64,000 nt of DNA from Lumbricus rubellus. Lineage: Eukaryota > Annelida > Clitellata > Crassiclitellata > Lumbricidae. The position numbers and the translations under genes are program-made. The notes under the pieces are model-generated. The model searched no databases. It was given only the letters and a program-made list of their open reading frames with translations, and was not told the origin of the DNA. The stretch is taken from NCBI GenBank assembly GCA_945859605.1, contig OX243815.1:37174665-37238664 (forward strand), given 5' to 3'. This document shows, piece by piece, positions 32,775-43,478 of this stretch (position 1 is its first letter; every line of letters begins with the position of its first letter).

Positions 32775-33232
32775 TTTTGGTTCTTCTTTGTCTTGTTCCT
32801 CTTCTCATCCACCTCATCCGCTTCCATCACCTCCTCCTACTCTATCACCTCCACCACCATGCACCACCACCATCACAACCACCACCACCATTACCGCCGC
32901 CGCCACTACCACCACCACCACCACCACCACCACATCTCCCATCTCTTTTTTCGCTTCTTCTTTTTCATCTCCCTCTCCGTCTCCGTCTCCCTCGTTCTTC
33001 GTCCCTGTCCCTCTTCCAGATCCTCATCCTCTTCTTTTTCTTCTTCTTCTTCTTCTTCTTCTTCTTCTTCTTCTACTTCTACTACTACTACTCCTTGTTT
33101 ACTGCTTTTTCCTCTTGCTTCATCCTTCTTTTACTTCGTTTTCCACGCTTTCGTCTTCTTTGCATTATTTTCTTCTTTCTTCTTGTTTTTCTTCTTGCTC
33201 TTCTACTTCTTCTATTTCTCAGACTCTAAGTA
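32775..33232. repeat. Polypyrimidine / (ACC)n-(CTT)n low-complexity region
   Basis: C/T-rich with a (CAC/CAT)n core at about 32860-32940 and a (TCT)n run at 33030-33085. All three frames are open for this reason; none is a gene. Confidence 0.85.
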
Positions 33233-33604
33233 TATAGGTCTAAGTAGGTCTATATTTGCATCATTTGCAAGGGTAGCAGGGTGATGCTTCCGTAACGATT
33301 CGCCAAGATTTTAAATTGAACACTTCCGAATTTGCGAGTTGCCAAATATTGCATTCGCACTGAAATGACCATTCATTGTCAATGATTGATAGTTTATGGC
33401 AGACTGGCAGTTGCCTTAACTTTTAACTTTTCAATTTTTGCTGTTACTTCATTATCTTCTGTTAGCTTTAGAAGTTTAGAGGGACTTCGCCCCGACCTCC
33501 AACATAATAATATTATTTGACATCAACGTGCACGGACGATATTACCCAGTGCATATTTCGAGTGCAACAGTTTGCCATAGAAGCAAACGTGACCTTGGTT
33601 TTTA

Positions 33605-33945
33605 TAGTGGTTCCCAACCTTTTTTGACTATGGGGGCCACTTTTTATAAGTTGGAGGACACGAGGGCCACTTTTTCTTAGTTGAAAAACATTAGGGGACC
33701 ACAAGGCTCAAACTTAATTAACTAAAGCATAAAAAATCGTTATAATTGATTCAAAATATGATGTTTTATGTTATTTATAGACGTCAAAATAAAATAAATT
33801 GTAATAGAAAATGATTACGTGTTATATCCTGTCCAAAATGTCAATTTTTTCATGTATTTTTGTTAATTCTTTCAGAGACGAGGGCCATTTTTTAAGCCTG
33901 GCGGGTCACTTTTGGTCCGCGGGCCACGGGTTGGGAACCGCTGGT
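33605..33945. mobile_element. hAT-like MITE with AGTGGTTCCCAACC ends
   Basis: AGTGGTTCCCAACC on the left and GGTTGGGAACCGCT on the right are inverted terminal repeats of the widespread hAT (Charlie-like) kind. The inside contains GGGCCAC blocks near both ends. A second, left-truncated copy lies at about 39865-40145. A short duplicate of the internal segment AAAATGTCAATTTTTTCAT follows at 33955-33985. Confidence 0.75.
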
Positions 33946-34328
33946 ATAGGGCCAAAATGTCAATTTTTTCATATATTTTTGTTATAGGCCTATATGAATT
34001 TTTTATATATAAATTTATTTATGTTGCCCTTTATATCTAATACTTCACGTGTGCTGTTGAAGCAACGTGTCGCTGTGGGCCTACACACATGTCTCTGCAG
34101 ACTCTGCAACAGCTGGAGCATCCACGCATGTAAAATCCGCAGGTTATTTCCCGTTCATTCTACTTTCTATACCAGCCGGGCGCTGAGCTATGAGTACACT
34201 GGCATGCTATGGGAAGTGGTATAGGGTTTCTGTAGGCTATGACCACGATGAGGATATAGTAGTGCCTTCCTTGCTCAAGTGGCATACTCACAAGCTAGCC
34301 TAGACTTTGCTGCATCAAATTTCTGCGG
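33946..34328. other. Non-coding stretch before LRAT copy 3
   Basis: Nothing recognisable apart from the short duplicated segment just after the MITE. Confidence 0.4.
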
Positions 34329-34352
34329 ACGTCGTGACTATATTGTGGTTTG
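34329..34352 (+). promoter_or_regulatory. Shared upstream element / putative core promoter of LRAT copy 3
   Basis: CGTCGTGACTATATTGTGG, followed by TTTGG, 100-124 bp before the ATG. It matches the block upstream of copy 1 (18438-18462) apart from three changes, one of them a single-base gap in the TATA-like core. Confidence 0.5.
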
Positions 34353-34451
34353 GAAAAGTAAACTCGTGGTAGATAACTCTCACCGCCGAATTAACATTTT
34401 ACAGATAGACAGCGAGCATCATTTTTCTATAGGTTTACGTCGCACGTAAAA

Positions 34452-36545
34452 ATGGCGTCTGAGTCAATGGAATTGAAACACGAAATTTCAGCGTACAAGA
34501 TAATCGATGTTATGGATTTCTTGCGACGTAGCGGTAAGGGAAAAATTTGCAAATGTGGAAAAAGTAGTTCAGGAAACATTGAAAACGTTACGGAGAACGG
34601 TCAGGAGATCAGCAATTCGGAAATCAGTTCAGCTGTTGAGGATTCGGGTGATGACTTATCGACAGAAAACCCAACAGGGGGGACGAAACAGACACGGAGT
34701 GGTCAGGAAGTACGTTCAACACCGCAATGTAGTGAAACAGAAGGTAGTATCTTGGGTCCTTCGACGAGAAATCCTAACGGAGGGACAATGCAAAAAAGCG
34801 AGCAGGAAATTGAAAAGATAGAAACTCTCAACTTCTTACAAAGTAAGAACATCAACGTTACAGAGATAGGCCTAGACTGTTTCGGGAACATAACCAGTAT
34901 TAAATGCAATAAATGCAACGAGACCGTGCATGTTAATCCGTGGTGGGTGGTCAATGAACATACCGACTTCAAAGATGGCAACGATGGCAACGATGCTAGT
35001 GTTGTCAGTGATGTCGAGGATCTCAGAGATGTCAAATATGTTGAAGCTGTCAAAGGTGTCAATGACATCAATGATGTCAAAGAAGAAATCGTCCGTTTTA
35101 TACAGTGTCATAACCCGACAAAGACTCTTTCCTGCAAAAAAGATTCCAAAGCAATTCACAGATTTGTGCCTTCAAAGCTAGATTGCTTTGGGATTGTCAG
35201 CTCGGTGGGATGTCTTGCGTGTCACGAGGAAATGTCTCTTGTAATGCGCACAGCAAATAGTCACAGGTTGACTGTTGTAGAAAAAGCCGAGGATCTCGTA
35301 CCTGGTGATGAAATAATGTTTCGTCGCTGGTATGGCATTTCGCACCACGCCATCTATATCGGAAAAGGAGAATCGAAGGAAAAGAGCGGATGTTGCAGTG
35401 TCTGTCGCAAGTGTTTTGGGACCTCAGACGATTACCTAGACGTTATCGGACATACGATTGACAAAGAAAAGAAGGATGTCAGAATAACACAATCCGAAGA
35501 ATGGATGCAGGGAGGCATCGATGTGTATCGAGTCGAATACGAGAGTTGTTATCCTCCTAAATGGACAGTAGCGATTGCAAAGAGAGCTAAAGAGTTTGTA
35601 ATGATCGTCAAGGATCAACCTCGACAGCAAGACGTGAATTACCAAGGAGTGAAATACAATCCGTTTATGGAGAACTGTGAACATTTCGCTCGTCGCTGTA
35701 AAACTGGAAAGTCCGAGTCGATACAGGTCAAGACGTCCTTATACGGCTGCGGCAAACACATTGCAATGTTTGCTCTTAGAGTTGCGATCCTGGCATCATG
35801 GTGGATATCCGATGCTGTAATCGCAGATAGACAGGAAACAACTGAAGCCCAACAGAGGAAATTTACCACAATGGAGGTGATTGCGGCAACGTCCTTATGC
35901 GCATTTTTCTTGACCTTAAAAGTGTTTTTAACTTCAATTGAAGAATGTAGAAAAGTTATACGACGCCGGGAACTTGCTACGAATGAACAGGATAAACAGC
36001 TGAAGACAGTGCTGAAGACGAAGACAAGGACCATTGGTAGATATGTTAGAGCTTGCTCTGCTTGCTGTTGCATATGTTGTCCTACACTATGTTATGCTTT
36101 CCGTTATCGTTGTAGAATGATGTGCTGTATAAAACCTTTTTATCGGTGTAAGAAATTTTATCGTACCGCAGGCCAACGTTGTGCCGGATGTTCATGCGAG
36201 TGCAAGCAATGTTGTGATGACCCTGCTATGAAATTCTGTTGCAGGCAATACGTCGTTATTATACTCCGTGTTGCTGTAAGCGAGATCATTGTTGTAGGAA
36301 TTCCTATTGTATTCTTTGCCATATTTGAACTGTTCTGTCAGTTTTCTGCCTCTGCAGGCAGTTCTTGGATTCCTGCGTTGTATGGGTTTCTATTCACTTT
36401 CCCGCTAGTTTTGACTTTATCTTTCGTGCATTTTCCCATGACCAATGCTTTAGGTCGAATCTTTGCCTGGTGCTGTCATCGTTGTTGCTGCTGTTGCTAC
36501 TGTTGTTGCAGTTGCACAGACAATCGACCCCACTTAAGTGCGTAG
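34452..36545 (+). CDS. LRAT-domain, cysteine-rich multi-pass membrane protein (copy 3)
   Basis: Intronless 697-codon frame. An alternative start eight codons downstream (MELKHEI) aligns better with copy 1 (MELKCSD). Order: conserved start YKIIDVMDFLRRS, a KICKCGK segment, one acidic 85-residue module (SGDDLSTENPTGGTKQ ... STPQC), the first ribbon-like segment (IKCNKC ... VNPWWVV), a shortened repeat linker, and the second ribbon-like segment (CLACHEEMSL). The LRAT core has H298/H299 in SHHAIYIG, H334 and C409 in NCEHF, plus the GCCSVCRKCF insert. Four hydrophobic segments, a Cys-rich loop and the tail WCCHRCCCCCYCCCSC follow. The LRAT core is almost identical at the DNA level to copy 1 (see 35520-35660 against 19624-19763), unlike the diverged ends, which suggests gene conversion. 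Probable membrane-bound acyltransferase or thiol hydrolase; substrate unknown. Confidence 0.88.
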   Translation: MASESMELKHEISAYKIIDVMDFLRRSGKGKICKCGKSSSGNIENVTENGQEISNSEISSAVEDSGDDLSTENPTGGTKQTRSGQEVRSTPQCSETEGSILGPSTRNPNGGTMQKSEQEIEKIETLNFLQSKNINVTEIGLDCFGNITSIKCNKCNETVHVNPWWVVNEHTDFKDGNDGNDASVVSDVEDLRDVKYVEAVKGVNDINDVKEEIVRFIQCHNPTKTLSCKKDSKAIHRFVPSKLDCFGIVSSVGCLACHEEMSLVMRTANSHRLTVVEKAEDLVPGDEIMFRRWYGISHHAIYIGKGESKEKSGCCSVCRKCFGTSDDYLDVIGHTIDKEKKDVRITQSEEWMQGGIDVYRVEYESCYPPKWTVAIAKRAKEFVMIVKDQPRQQDVNYQGVKYNPFMENCEHFARRCKTGKSESIQVKTSLYGCGKHIAMFALRVAILASWWISDAVIADRQETTEAQQRKFTTMEVIAATSLCAFFLTLKVFLTSIEECRKVIRRRELATNEQDKQLKTVLKTKTRTIGRYVRACSACCCICCPTLCYAFRYRCRMMCCIKPFYRCKKFYRTAGQRCAGCSCECKQCCDDPAMKFCCRQYVVIILRVAVSEIIVVGIPIVFFAIFELFCQFSASAGSSWIPALYGFLFTFPLVLTLSFVHFPMTNALGRIFAWCCHRCCCCCYCCCSCTDNRPHLSA

Positions 36546-37036
36546 CCTCGGCACTGCCTGTAATGCATGAGCTAAACCGACATGCGCACACGACAGAGGT
36601 CGTATCACGGTGTGAACACCAATGGTTCAATGTAATAATGGTTTTTTTTAAATTTTAAATTGTAATAGTGTTAAAATGTTGTCTCCTTATGAGGTACAAT
36701 TAGGGTTTAATTTGTTTGTTGGTAGTATCATACCTTGAAGTGCCCCAACGAACTTTAAAGTCAGTAGATACAGATGCTTTAAAATCATCCAAAAATAGTC
36801 AAAGCCCTTAACGCTGGTGAATAAGCTGGTCTCCCTGACGAGGCTTTTGTGGGCGCTGAGAAATTCTCGAAGATTTACATTACATTACATTAACGTTCGA
36901 AATCATCGTTATCGTGCATTTTGGTGCTACAAGCAAAACAGAGCCATTTATGAGTTCAGAAAGAAATTCTGAAAAGTGCATAAATATAGATAAAGTGTAT
37001 AAATATAAATATCTTTAAAAACTCGATTCATTTGGC
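36546..37036. other. Non-coding stretch downstream of LRAT copy 3
   Basis: Contains a (TTACA)n run at about 36877-36892 and otherwise no recognisable feature. Confidence 0.4.
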
Positions 37037-37260
37037 TTGGCACTCGCCAGCTGCTGGCAAAGCTTAATTGATATGACAACCATTGCTAATGCCTTTCCTG
37101 ATTTTGTCTTCTCAACCAGAGTCCGTGACCTTGGCGTTACTCTGGACCAAGAGCTCACTTTTGCTCCACACAGTCACTCACTCAGCCGTGCATTTTCCAA
37201 TTATTATCATAATTTGACAACATTAGAAGTTAGAATGGCAATTTGGAAGTGACAAAATAT
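37037..37260 (+). mobile_element. L2/CR1-like LINE relic, internal part
   Basis: Encodes TRVRDLGVTLDQELTFAPHS, the conserved block after the RT domain in this LINE group (VRDLGVxLDxxLxxxxH). It is short and decayed; the matching 3' part is at 38100-38700, after unrelated sequence. Confidence 0.65.
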
Positions 37261-37902
37261 TTATATGGTTTACAAATAAATGTGTTACCCTGGTAACAAA
37301 AAACTGGATCGTTAGTCGCTTTAAACATGGCTCAGCCCTGAGAGCCCTCGTAATTTCTACTTCATTAATCTGCATTGCTTTTCCTACAGAACCGTATCCA
37401 AGTTCTTCCTCTTTTCTTTGTTCGCGTCATCACTTTGACCGCGATTTTCTCGGAGTATTTCAATCAATCTGGCATCCAAGTTCCTTGCTGCTGATACTGG
37501 TTCTGCACCATCCGGTAAACGTGCAAAGACATTTATTTCTGGGTTGCATGCGAACAGTCCAGTGGTACTGCTGACTAATGCGGACTAATAGCTTTTGGTC
37601 AGGAATACTCGCATTAATATGATTCTCTGTGTATAATGTGTAATTTGGTTCCCTGTGCCAAAGGCCCAAAGTTACTCCGCAGTGCCAGTGTTACCCCATA
37701 TTTAGGGCATATAGAGTCTATCCTGCCACATCCTTTGTGATTCTAACTTATGAAATTAGAAAATTATGACAATGTTGGTAAATGACGGTCTTTTATGACG
37801 TCGTCTTGGGTTTTTTCTATGTCTATTTTTGATCTTTAATATTAACTTTAAAAACAATATTTTCTTTATTGAAACAATCCGGTTGACAGACCGCAATCGG
37901 CT

Positions 37903-37974
37903 GCCGGGTTACTGGGCGCGAACTCGTTACCTCTTTGTTTCAATGTCAGTGTGCTATCCAATGCGCTACCGGGC
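37903..37974 (-). repeat. tRNA-like sequence (tRNA-derived SINE or pseudogene)
   Basis: On the minus strand 72 nt have acceptor-like ends GCCCGGT and ACCCGGC (six of seven pair), an A-box-like TAGCGCATTGGATAGC and a B-box-like GAGTTCGCGCC. The anticodon arm does not pair, so it is probably a decayed tRNA-derived repeat, not a functional tRNA. Confidence 0.5.
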
Positions 37975-38099
37975 TTCCTTGAGATTGATCTGCTACTAGT
38001 CTACCAGTGTCAAAATGACCTCTGGCGACTATTTCTATACAGTCGTTAAATGTTTAACACTCATTTTTCCCCGTATAATTATTCACTCATCCATGTCTG

Positions 38100-38715
38100 T
38101 TATCATCAACTGCGTCAATTGCGCACTGTCGCTCTCTCGCTTACTCATATACATCACTGCTACTGGTGCCCTTGTCCATTCTTTCCTTACCAGCAGATTT
38201 GATTACTGCTACTCTCTCTTTGCTGGCAAGCCGGCTGCCAGACTGAAATGCCTTGATTGTGTCCTGCGCCCTGAAGCCCGCCTTAAGTAATGGCCACATA
38301 CTCAAATTCAGCCACATATCCAGCTATAATTATGCGTGACGGTCTCCACTGGTTCCCTCTGAAGCAGTGAAATGAGTGGTTGTTGCTCTAGTCTGATGTT
38401 GCCGGCTAGGTATGGCTCCTCCCTACCTTTGCATGCACTGTAGCACTACTCTTAGAGCTCTCCACTTCTGTTCCCTTCGTTTGGCTGCACAAAGCCTGCT
38501 CTCAGTACCTTTTTGCTCGTATCTCCATTATGCAGAACCATGCCTTTTCGGTGGTAAGACCATCGACCTGGAATGGCCTGCCATTTACGCTCCACTTCCA
38601 GAACTTCTTCTTACTCATACCTCTCTCATCTTAAGACAGCCACACTGGGTTGGGAGCGCCTCTGGGTAATCAGCTTGAAGAGGCTCTTTACAGATGCATT
38701 TAATGAATTACCGGT
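38100..38715 (+). mobile_element. L2/CR1-like LINE relic, 3' part
   Basis: Signatures in shifting frames: ALVHSFLTSRFDYCYSLFAG then KPAARLKCLD, and later the HRPGMACHLR region. It ends with the family end GGGAGCGCCTCTGGGTAATC, GCTTGAAGAGGCTCTTTACA and a short ATTTAATGAATTA tail. Several frameshifts show it is dead. Confidence 0.75.
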
Positions 38716-38725
38716 AATTAATTAA

Positions 38726-39774
38726 TTGAACGCTCTTACAGTGGCCGATCCCTACCCTATGCCGAGAGTGGAATCTCTCATCGATAAAGTTGGTAAACCA
38801 AAATTTCTGACTAAGCTTGATGCAACACGGGGTTTCTGGCAGATTCCGATGGACCGTGAATCTATTCCATTAATTGGATTTGTCAACACCCTCCGCCCCC
38901 GTGGTCACTATCAGTGGCGCTACATGGCGTTCGGCTTGAAGAATGTACCCGCTGCCTTTTCACGGTTGATTTTTAAAATAATGCGTGGTTTAGATAAGTT
39001 TTGTGATGGCTATTTGGATGATTTGATCATTTTAAGTTCTTCTTGGTCTGATCATTTAGATCTCTTAAAACGTGTTTTGACTTGCATTGCTGATGCTCGC
39101 CTAACTCTGGATATAAAAAAATGTGTTTTCGCTAATGCCGAACTGGATTTCTGGGACTCCATATCGGGCTAAATTCTGTGCAGCTACGCACACAGAAGGT
39201 GGAGGCTTTATTAAACTTTCCACGGTCCCAGAATAAGAAATAAATTCCATCCTTTCTGGGGTTAGCGGGATATTGCAGAAAATTCCTTCCACATTACTCG
39301 GATATTACGTTGGCTCTGACCTCTCTACAGACTCTACTTAATTAAGAAGGGTAAGAGATTTGCTTGGTCGTTGGAGATAGATAATGCATTTATTGAGTCT
39401 GTTGAAGTCTAGGTTGTCTTCACGGCCTATCCATAAACCACCTGACTTTGATAAGCCATTTTCTTCGGCTGTTGATGCGTCTCAATTTTTTGTGGAAGGT
39501 TGTCTGTTCCAGGTGACTGAGTCCGGCTGAAATACGAAACTCGACAATTGAGAAGGAAGCGCTTGCGCTGGTTATTGATGTACGCGCATTCAGTGTCTAC
39601 TTCGGTTCCGCTCCAGTGGTTTGTGTAGGCTACACTGATCACAGTCCAATACAATTATTCGTAAACCGAAGCTTTTACGCTGGTCTTTTGAGCTTCAGCA
39701 TTACGATCTAATTATTAAACACCGACCTGGTCGGGCTAATTTATTGCCAGACATTCTCAGCCGTCCCTCAGAGT
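38726..39774 (+). pseudogene. Gypsy/Ty3-like pol relic (RT and RNase H)
   Basis: The open part (38726-39172) encodes RT motifs DPYPMPRVESLIDKVGKPKF, LDATRGFWQIPM, YMAFGLKNVPAAFSRLIFKI and the catalytic-type GYLDDLIILSSSW. After a stop, sequence to 39774 continues with RT thumb and RNase H remnants (GYCRKF-like region, SSAVDASQFF, and the final LRWSFELQHYDLIIKHRPG, ILSRP) broken by several stops and shifts. No LTRs are visible. It is from a different Gypsy lineage than the young element at 56.9 kb. Confidence 0.87.
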
Positions 39775-39864
39775 AACTTTACGGACTTTCTTTAATATGC
39801 AATGTGTAGCTATTATGTTCGTACTCGGCGTTGGTTCTTTAGTTTCGATCTGAACTTTTATTTA

Positions 39865-40145
39865 GGGGGCCACAATACTAAAATTTAATTAATTGAAAGC
39901 ATATGAAAATTGTTATGATTAATTCAAAGTAGAATGTTTGATGTTTATAGACTTCAAAATAAAATAATTTGTAATAGAAAATAATTACATGTTCTATTAC
40001 ATGTTCTATCCTGTCCAAATTGTCATTTTTCATATATTTTTGTTAATTCTTTGAGACATGAGTGCCATTGTTAAGACCTGGCAGACCATTTTGTGAGGCC
40101 TCGCGGGCCACTTTTGGCCCGCGGGCCACGGGTTGGGAACCGCTC
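39865..40145. mobile_element. Left-truncated copy of the GGTTCCCAACC MITE
   Basis: Parallels 33690-33945 (GGGGGCCACAATACTAAAAT ... GCGGGCCACGGGTTGGGAAC then CGCT) but lacks the left terminal repeat. Confidence 0.7.
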
Positions 40146-40271
40146 GTAGCCTATATATATAGGCTGATCACGTAAAAGGCAGTGAGACATTTCTTCTGCA
40201 ACGTTAGTTACAGTTAATAACAGTTATACAATAACGGATAAGCTTCTTCGTTTACGATAACTTGTCAAACG

Positions 40272-42155
40272 ATGGCAGCGAGTAACATTTCTACATTTCA
40301 AAACCCGGCATAATTATACTGACGACTCAGAGCAAAACGGTTCCAGAAGCGATGACAAAAATAGTGACACGCGTGCAAATGAAGATTTGGAGGAGTCGCG
40401 TGGAGGTTCCTCAAAGGAAAATCCCAACAAAGGGATTGCAAAAGCAAAACCGGCTCAGAAAGAAGAGTAGACAAAGTCAGTTGATGATATAAAAAGAAAA
40501 CACGTCTTTTTGAAAGGTATGAACCAAAATGACGCCTTCTTCTGCTCCTGTGGTTTGGACGAAGCCAAATCTGCAGAATACAAATTTCTACAAAGCAGAA
40601 ACTGTTTTCAGCAGGTGGTTAGTATGAAATGTGAACTCTGTAAAGAGATAATGAATGTCAACCCGTATTGGAAGTTCGATGATTATAAAGAGGTCAAAGA
40701 AGAAATCTTCCGTTTCATACGGTATCATAATCCAACTAGAACTCTTTGCAGCAATATGAATTGCAAAGCAAATGACGATGCAGACATTGGGCCTGCGATA
40801 TTAGATCGTTTTGGGATTATCAGCTCAATGCAATGTACAAAGTGTGGTGAAAAAATGTCGCTTGACATGAGCACAGCGAATAGCCATTAGGCTATAGCCT
40901 ACACTCACCATGATAGAAGAAGCCAAGGTTCTTGAACCTGGTGATGAAATAATGTTTCGTCGTTGCTGTGGCATTTCGCATCACGCCATCTATCTTGGAA
41001 AAGGAGAATCGAAGGAAACTGACGGGTGTTGTAGTAGTAGCTGCAGGAAGTGTTTCCGGATCTCAGACGATGAAATAAACGTCATTTCACACACGTTTGA
41101 CGAGCAAACGGGAGATCCAAGAGTACTAAAATCAGATGAATGGCTGCAAGGAGGCATCGACGTGTATCGTGTCGAATATGATAAGGGTTGTTGCTATCCT
41201 CCTAAATGGACGGAAGGAAATGCCAAGAGAGCTCAACTGTTCGCAGAGGTATGCAAAGATGAGTCTGATAAACATGGTTTGAAATTCAAAGAAGCGCTGG
41301 AATCGATTTACGATCCTTTGATGGATAACTGTGAACATTTCGCTCGACGCTGTAAAACTGGACAGTCCGAGTCACGACAGGTCAAGGCGTGCTTGAACAA
41401 CTGCGGGACAAACATTGCGATGTTGGTTCTGAGAGTTGCAATCCTAGCAACATGGTGTATCGCCGAAGCTGCGATAAAAGATAACGAGCAAAAGGAGACA
41501 AATACACCTAGCAAAAGAAGTGTGAACTATGAGACTGAGACAATACTGATGACTAGGCAAGAACTGAAAAAAATGGAAGTTATTGTTTCCTCATCTTTGT
41601 GCATTCTCTTCACGACTATGAAAGTGGTTTTTCCTCCATTCGCGAATGCAGAAAAATTGGACGACGCCAACAGCCTTCACCAGACACAGACAAACAATTG
41701 GCAATGCATGTGGGTAGATGTGGCAAGTGCTGTTCAGAATGTTGTTGTAAATGTTGTCCCAATGGTTTCCGTTATCTTTGCAAAATGTTGTGTTGTCTCG
41801 TACCTTGTCGTCTATGTAACGAATTTTGTTATAGCCTACGTTGTGATGGATGTTCATGTAATATCTGCTGCAGGCAATACGTCGTTATTATAATCCGTGT
41901 TGTTGTAAGTGAGGTCATTATGATAGGAATTCCCGTTGCATTCTTTGCCACTTTTGAATGGTAGGCCTACTGCAAGTTTCCGGCATTCAGAGAAAACGAT
42001 CTTGTTCGAGCGACATATGGATTTCTATTCACGTTTCCGTTAGTTTTGATTTTATCATTAGTTCATGCATAAGCAATATCTTAAGTAGATCTGTTGGTTG
42101 GTGCTGCCGTCGCTGCTGCTGCTGCTGCTCTTGTTGCACTTGTAAAGACGCTTGA
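40272..42155 (+). pseudogene. LRAT-domain membrane protein copy 4, pseudogene
   Basis: Homologous over its length to copies 1-3, starting near an ATG at 40272, but broken many times. An early stop ends the first frame at about 40312. The ribbon-like segments are open (40510-40890). A 13 bp insertion at 40888-40900 introduces a stop and frameshift just before the LRAT core. The core (40910-41630) is open and keeps GISHHAIYLG and NCEHFARRCKTG. A 1 bp loss at about 41634 shifts the Cys-rich part into another frame. About 33-36 bp encoding the ECKQCC region are deleted near 41858. A 6 bp GGCCTA insertion at 41964-41969 creates a stop in the third hydrophobic segment. The tail (WCCRRCCCCCSCCTC) survives in yet another frame. 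No functional full-length protein is possible. Confidence 0.9.
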
Positions 42156-43056
42156 AATTTACTTTGACATTGAAAATTCATTGTTTAATCAATTAAGTTA
42201 GTCTTAAAACGCTGTTGCTAAGATGTTTTAAAGATACTGTAATCGCTGAATGTAATAAGTCGCGTTAGTGCATTTAGGCCCTAGGCCTATATCAAGACTT
42301 TTACAAATGGCAGTTGTGTTTTTTGGATCAAAATTATTGATATGATTTTGCTTTTGAACAGTTTATATCTGAGACATGTATGCTTTACATTTAGACTCTC
42401 TTATAGGCTTGTGACTGATAAATAAATGTAATAATTATAGGCCGAACTGTGGGAAATATTAAAAATAGAAAACTCGAGGTTTTTACTGCACCACATGCGA
42501 AATCTATGGAAACACCTTATTTACAGCCGCTTGATCAAAAATACTAAATTGCTAGACAGACAAAATGGTAATGACCTGGAAAACCAGACTGACAAACAGA
42601 CAGACAGACAGACAGTTTGACGGCTAAGTTTTATAGTTGAAATGGCGAGGAAGGTGAGCGAATGTGGAGGAACCAGGATAAGATTTGTGAAATGACAGTG
42701 TTCTCAGTTTCGAGTTAAAAACCGGGGCGAGATAGCAAAAGGTGAAATTTTGGCGCGCTCGCAGGATGGGTCAGATTGTTGACGTAGTAGGCTACTTGTG
42801 GAATTTTTTCAAAGGGCTATGGCTAAAAAATGGTTTGCAAATTGTAGTAGGCTAATGTGACGGAATGCCGGAGTAGTGTTAGGCTGGAAGGGGTGCGAGC
42901 TGAATTTAGAGGTTAGACCCCCAAGCACCTGATAGAGATACTGGGAGATGATTGGGATGACTGGGATGATAGGATGACTGGGATGACAGGATGACTGGAA
43001 TGATAGGATGACTGGGATGATTGAGGTGCGTTGTTGGTGAGTGATATGACTTTATA
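42156..43056. repeat. Non-coding stretch with two simple repeats
   Basis: A (GACA)n run lies at about 42587-42617. A minisatellite of GGGATGACTGGGATGATA units lies at about 42950-43022. No gene seen. Confidence 0.7.
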
Positions 43057-43478
43057 CAGGGTGTCCCAAAAAAGTAATCCCCTACGGTTTTTAGCCCACA
43101 TCTTGGCCAAACATGGCCTACGAATTTTTAAATGAAACTTTACAGTCTTAAAGGCAATTCATATTTACGTACAATGGTCAAATTACAAAAAAATTGTTTC
43201 AAACAGAACAAAAGTTATATCACTTTTAGTGAGGCTACCCACCGTTTTTTGGCGATTCAAAAACCCGACGCAACAAAAAGTAACAAAAAACAATTTAAAT
43301 ATTCTGGCCAATATGTTGGCCGGAAGCAAAAATTTCTAAATGAAATTTAACAGTCTTAAAGATAATTATTCACAGCTACACATGATGGCCAGATTTCAGC
43401 AAAATATTTCAAACATAATAAAAGTTATGGCACTTTTAAGGAGGCCACCCACCGTTTTTTGACGATTCAGAGACGTAA
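43057..43478. mobile_element. Truncated relative of the foldback mariner-type MITE
   Basis: It starts CAGGGTGTCCCAAAAAAGTA next to TA and follows the left arm of the 14920-15729 element through both arm subunits. At about 43478 it is interrupted by a LINE fragment; a little of it (ACAACAAAAAGTAGCAAAA) resumes after 43855. The right arm is missing. Confidence 0.75.

Noticed and set aside
32745..33284. Three overlapping frames of 149-179 codons
   Set aside because: Low-complexity (CTT)n/(ACC)n sequence, no real protein composition.
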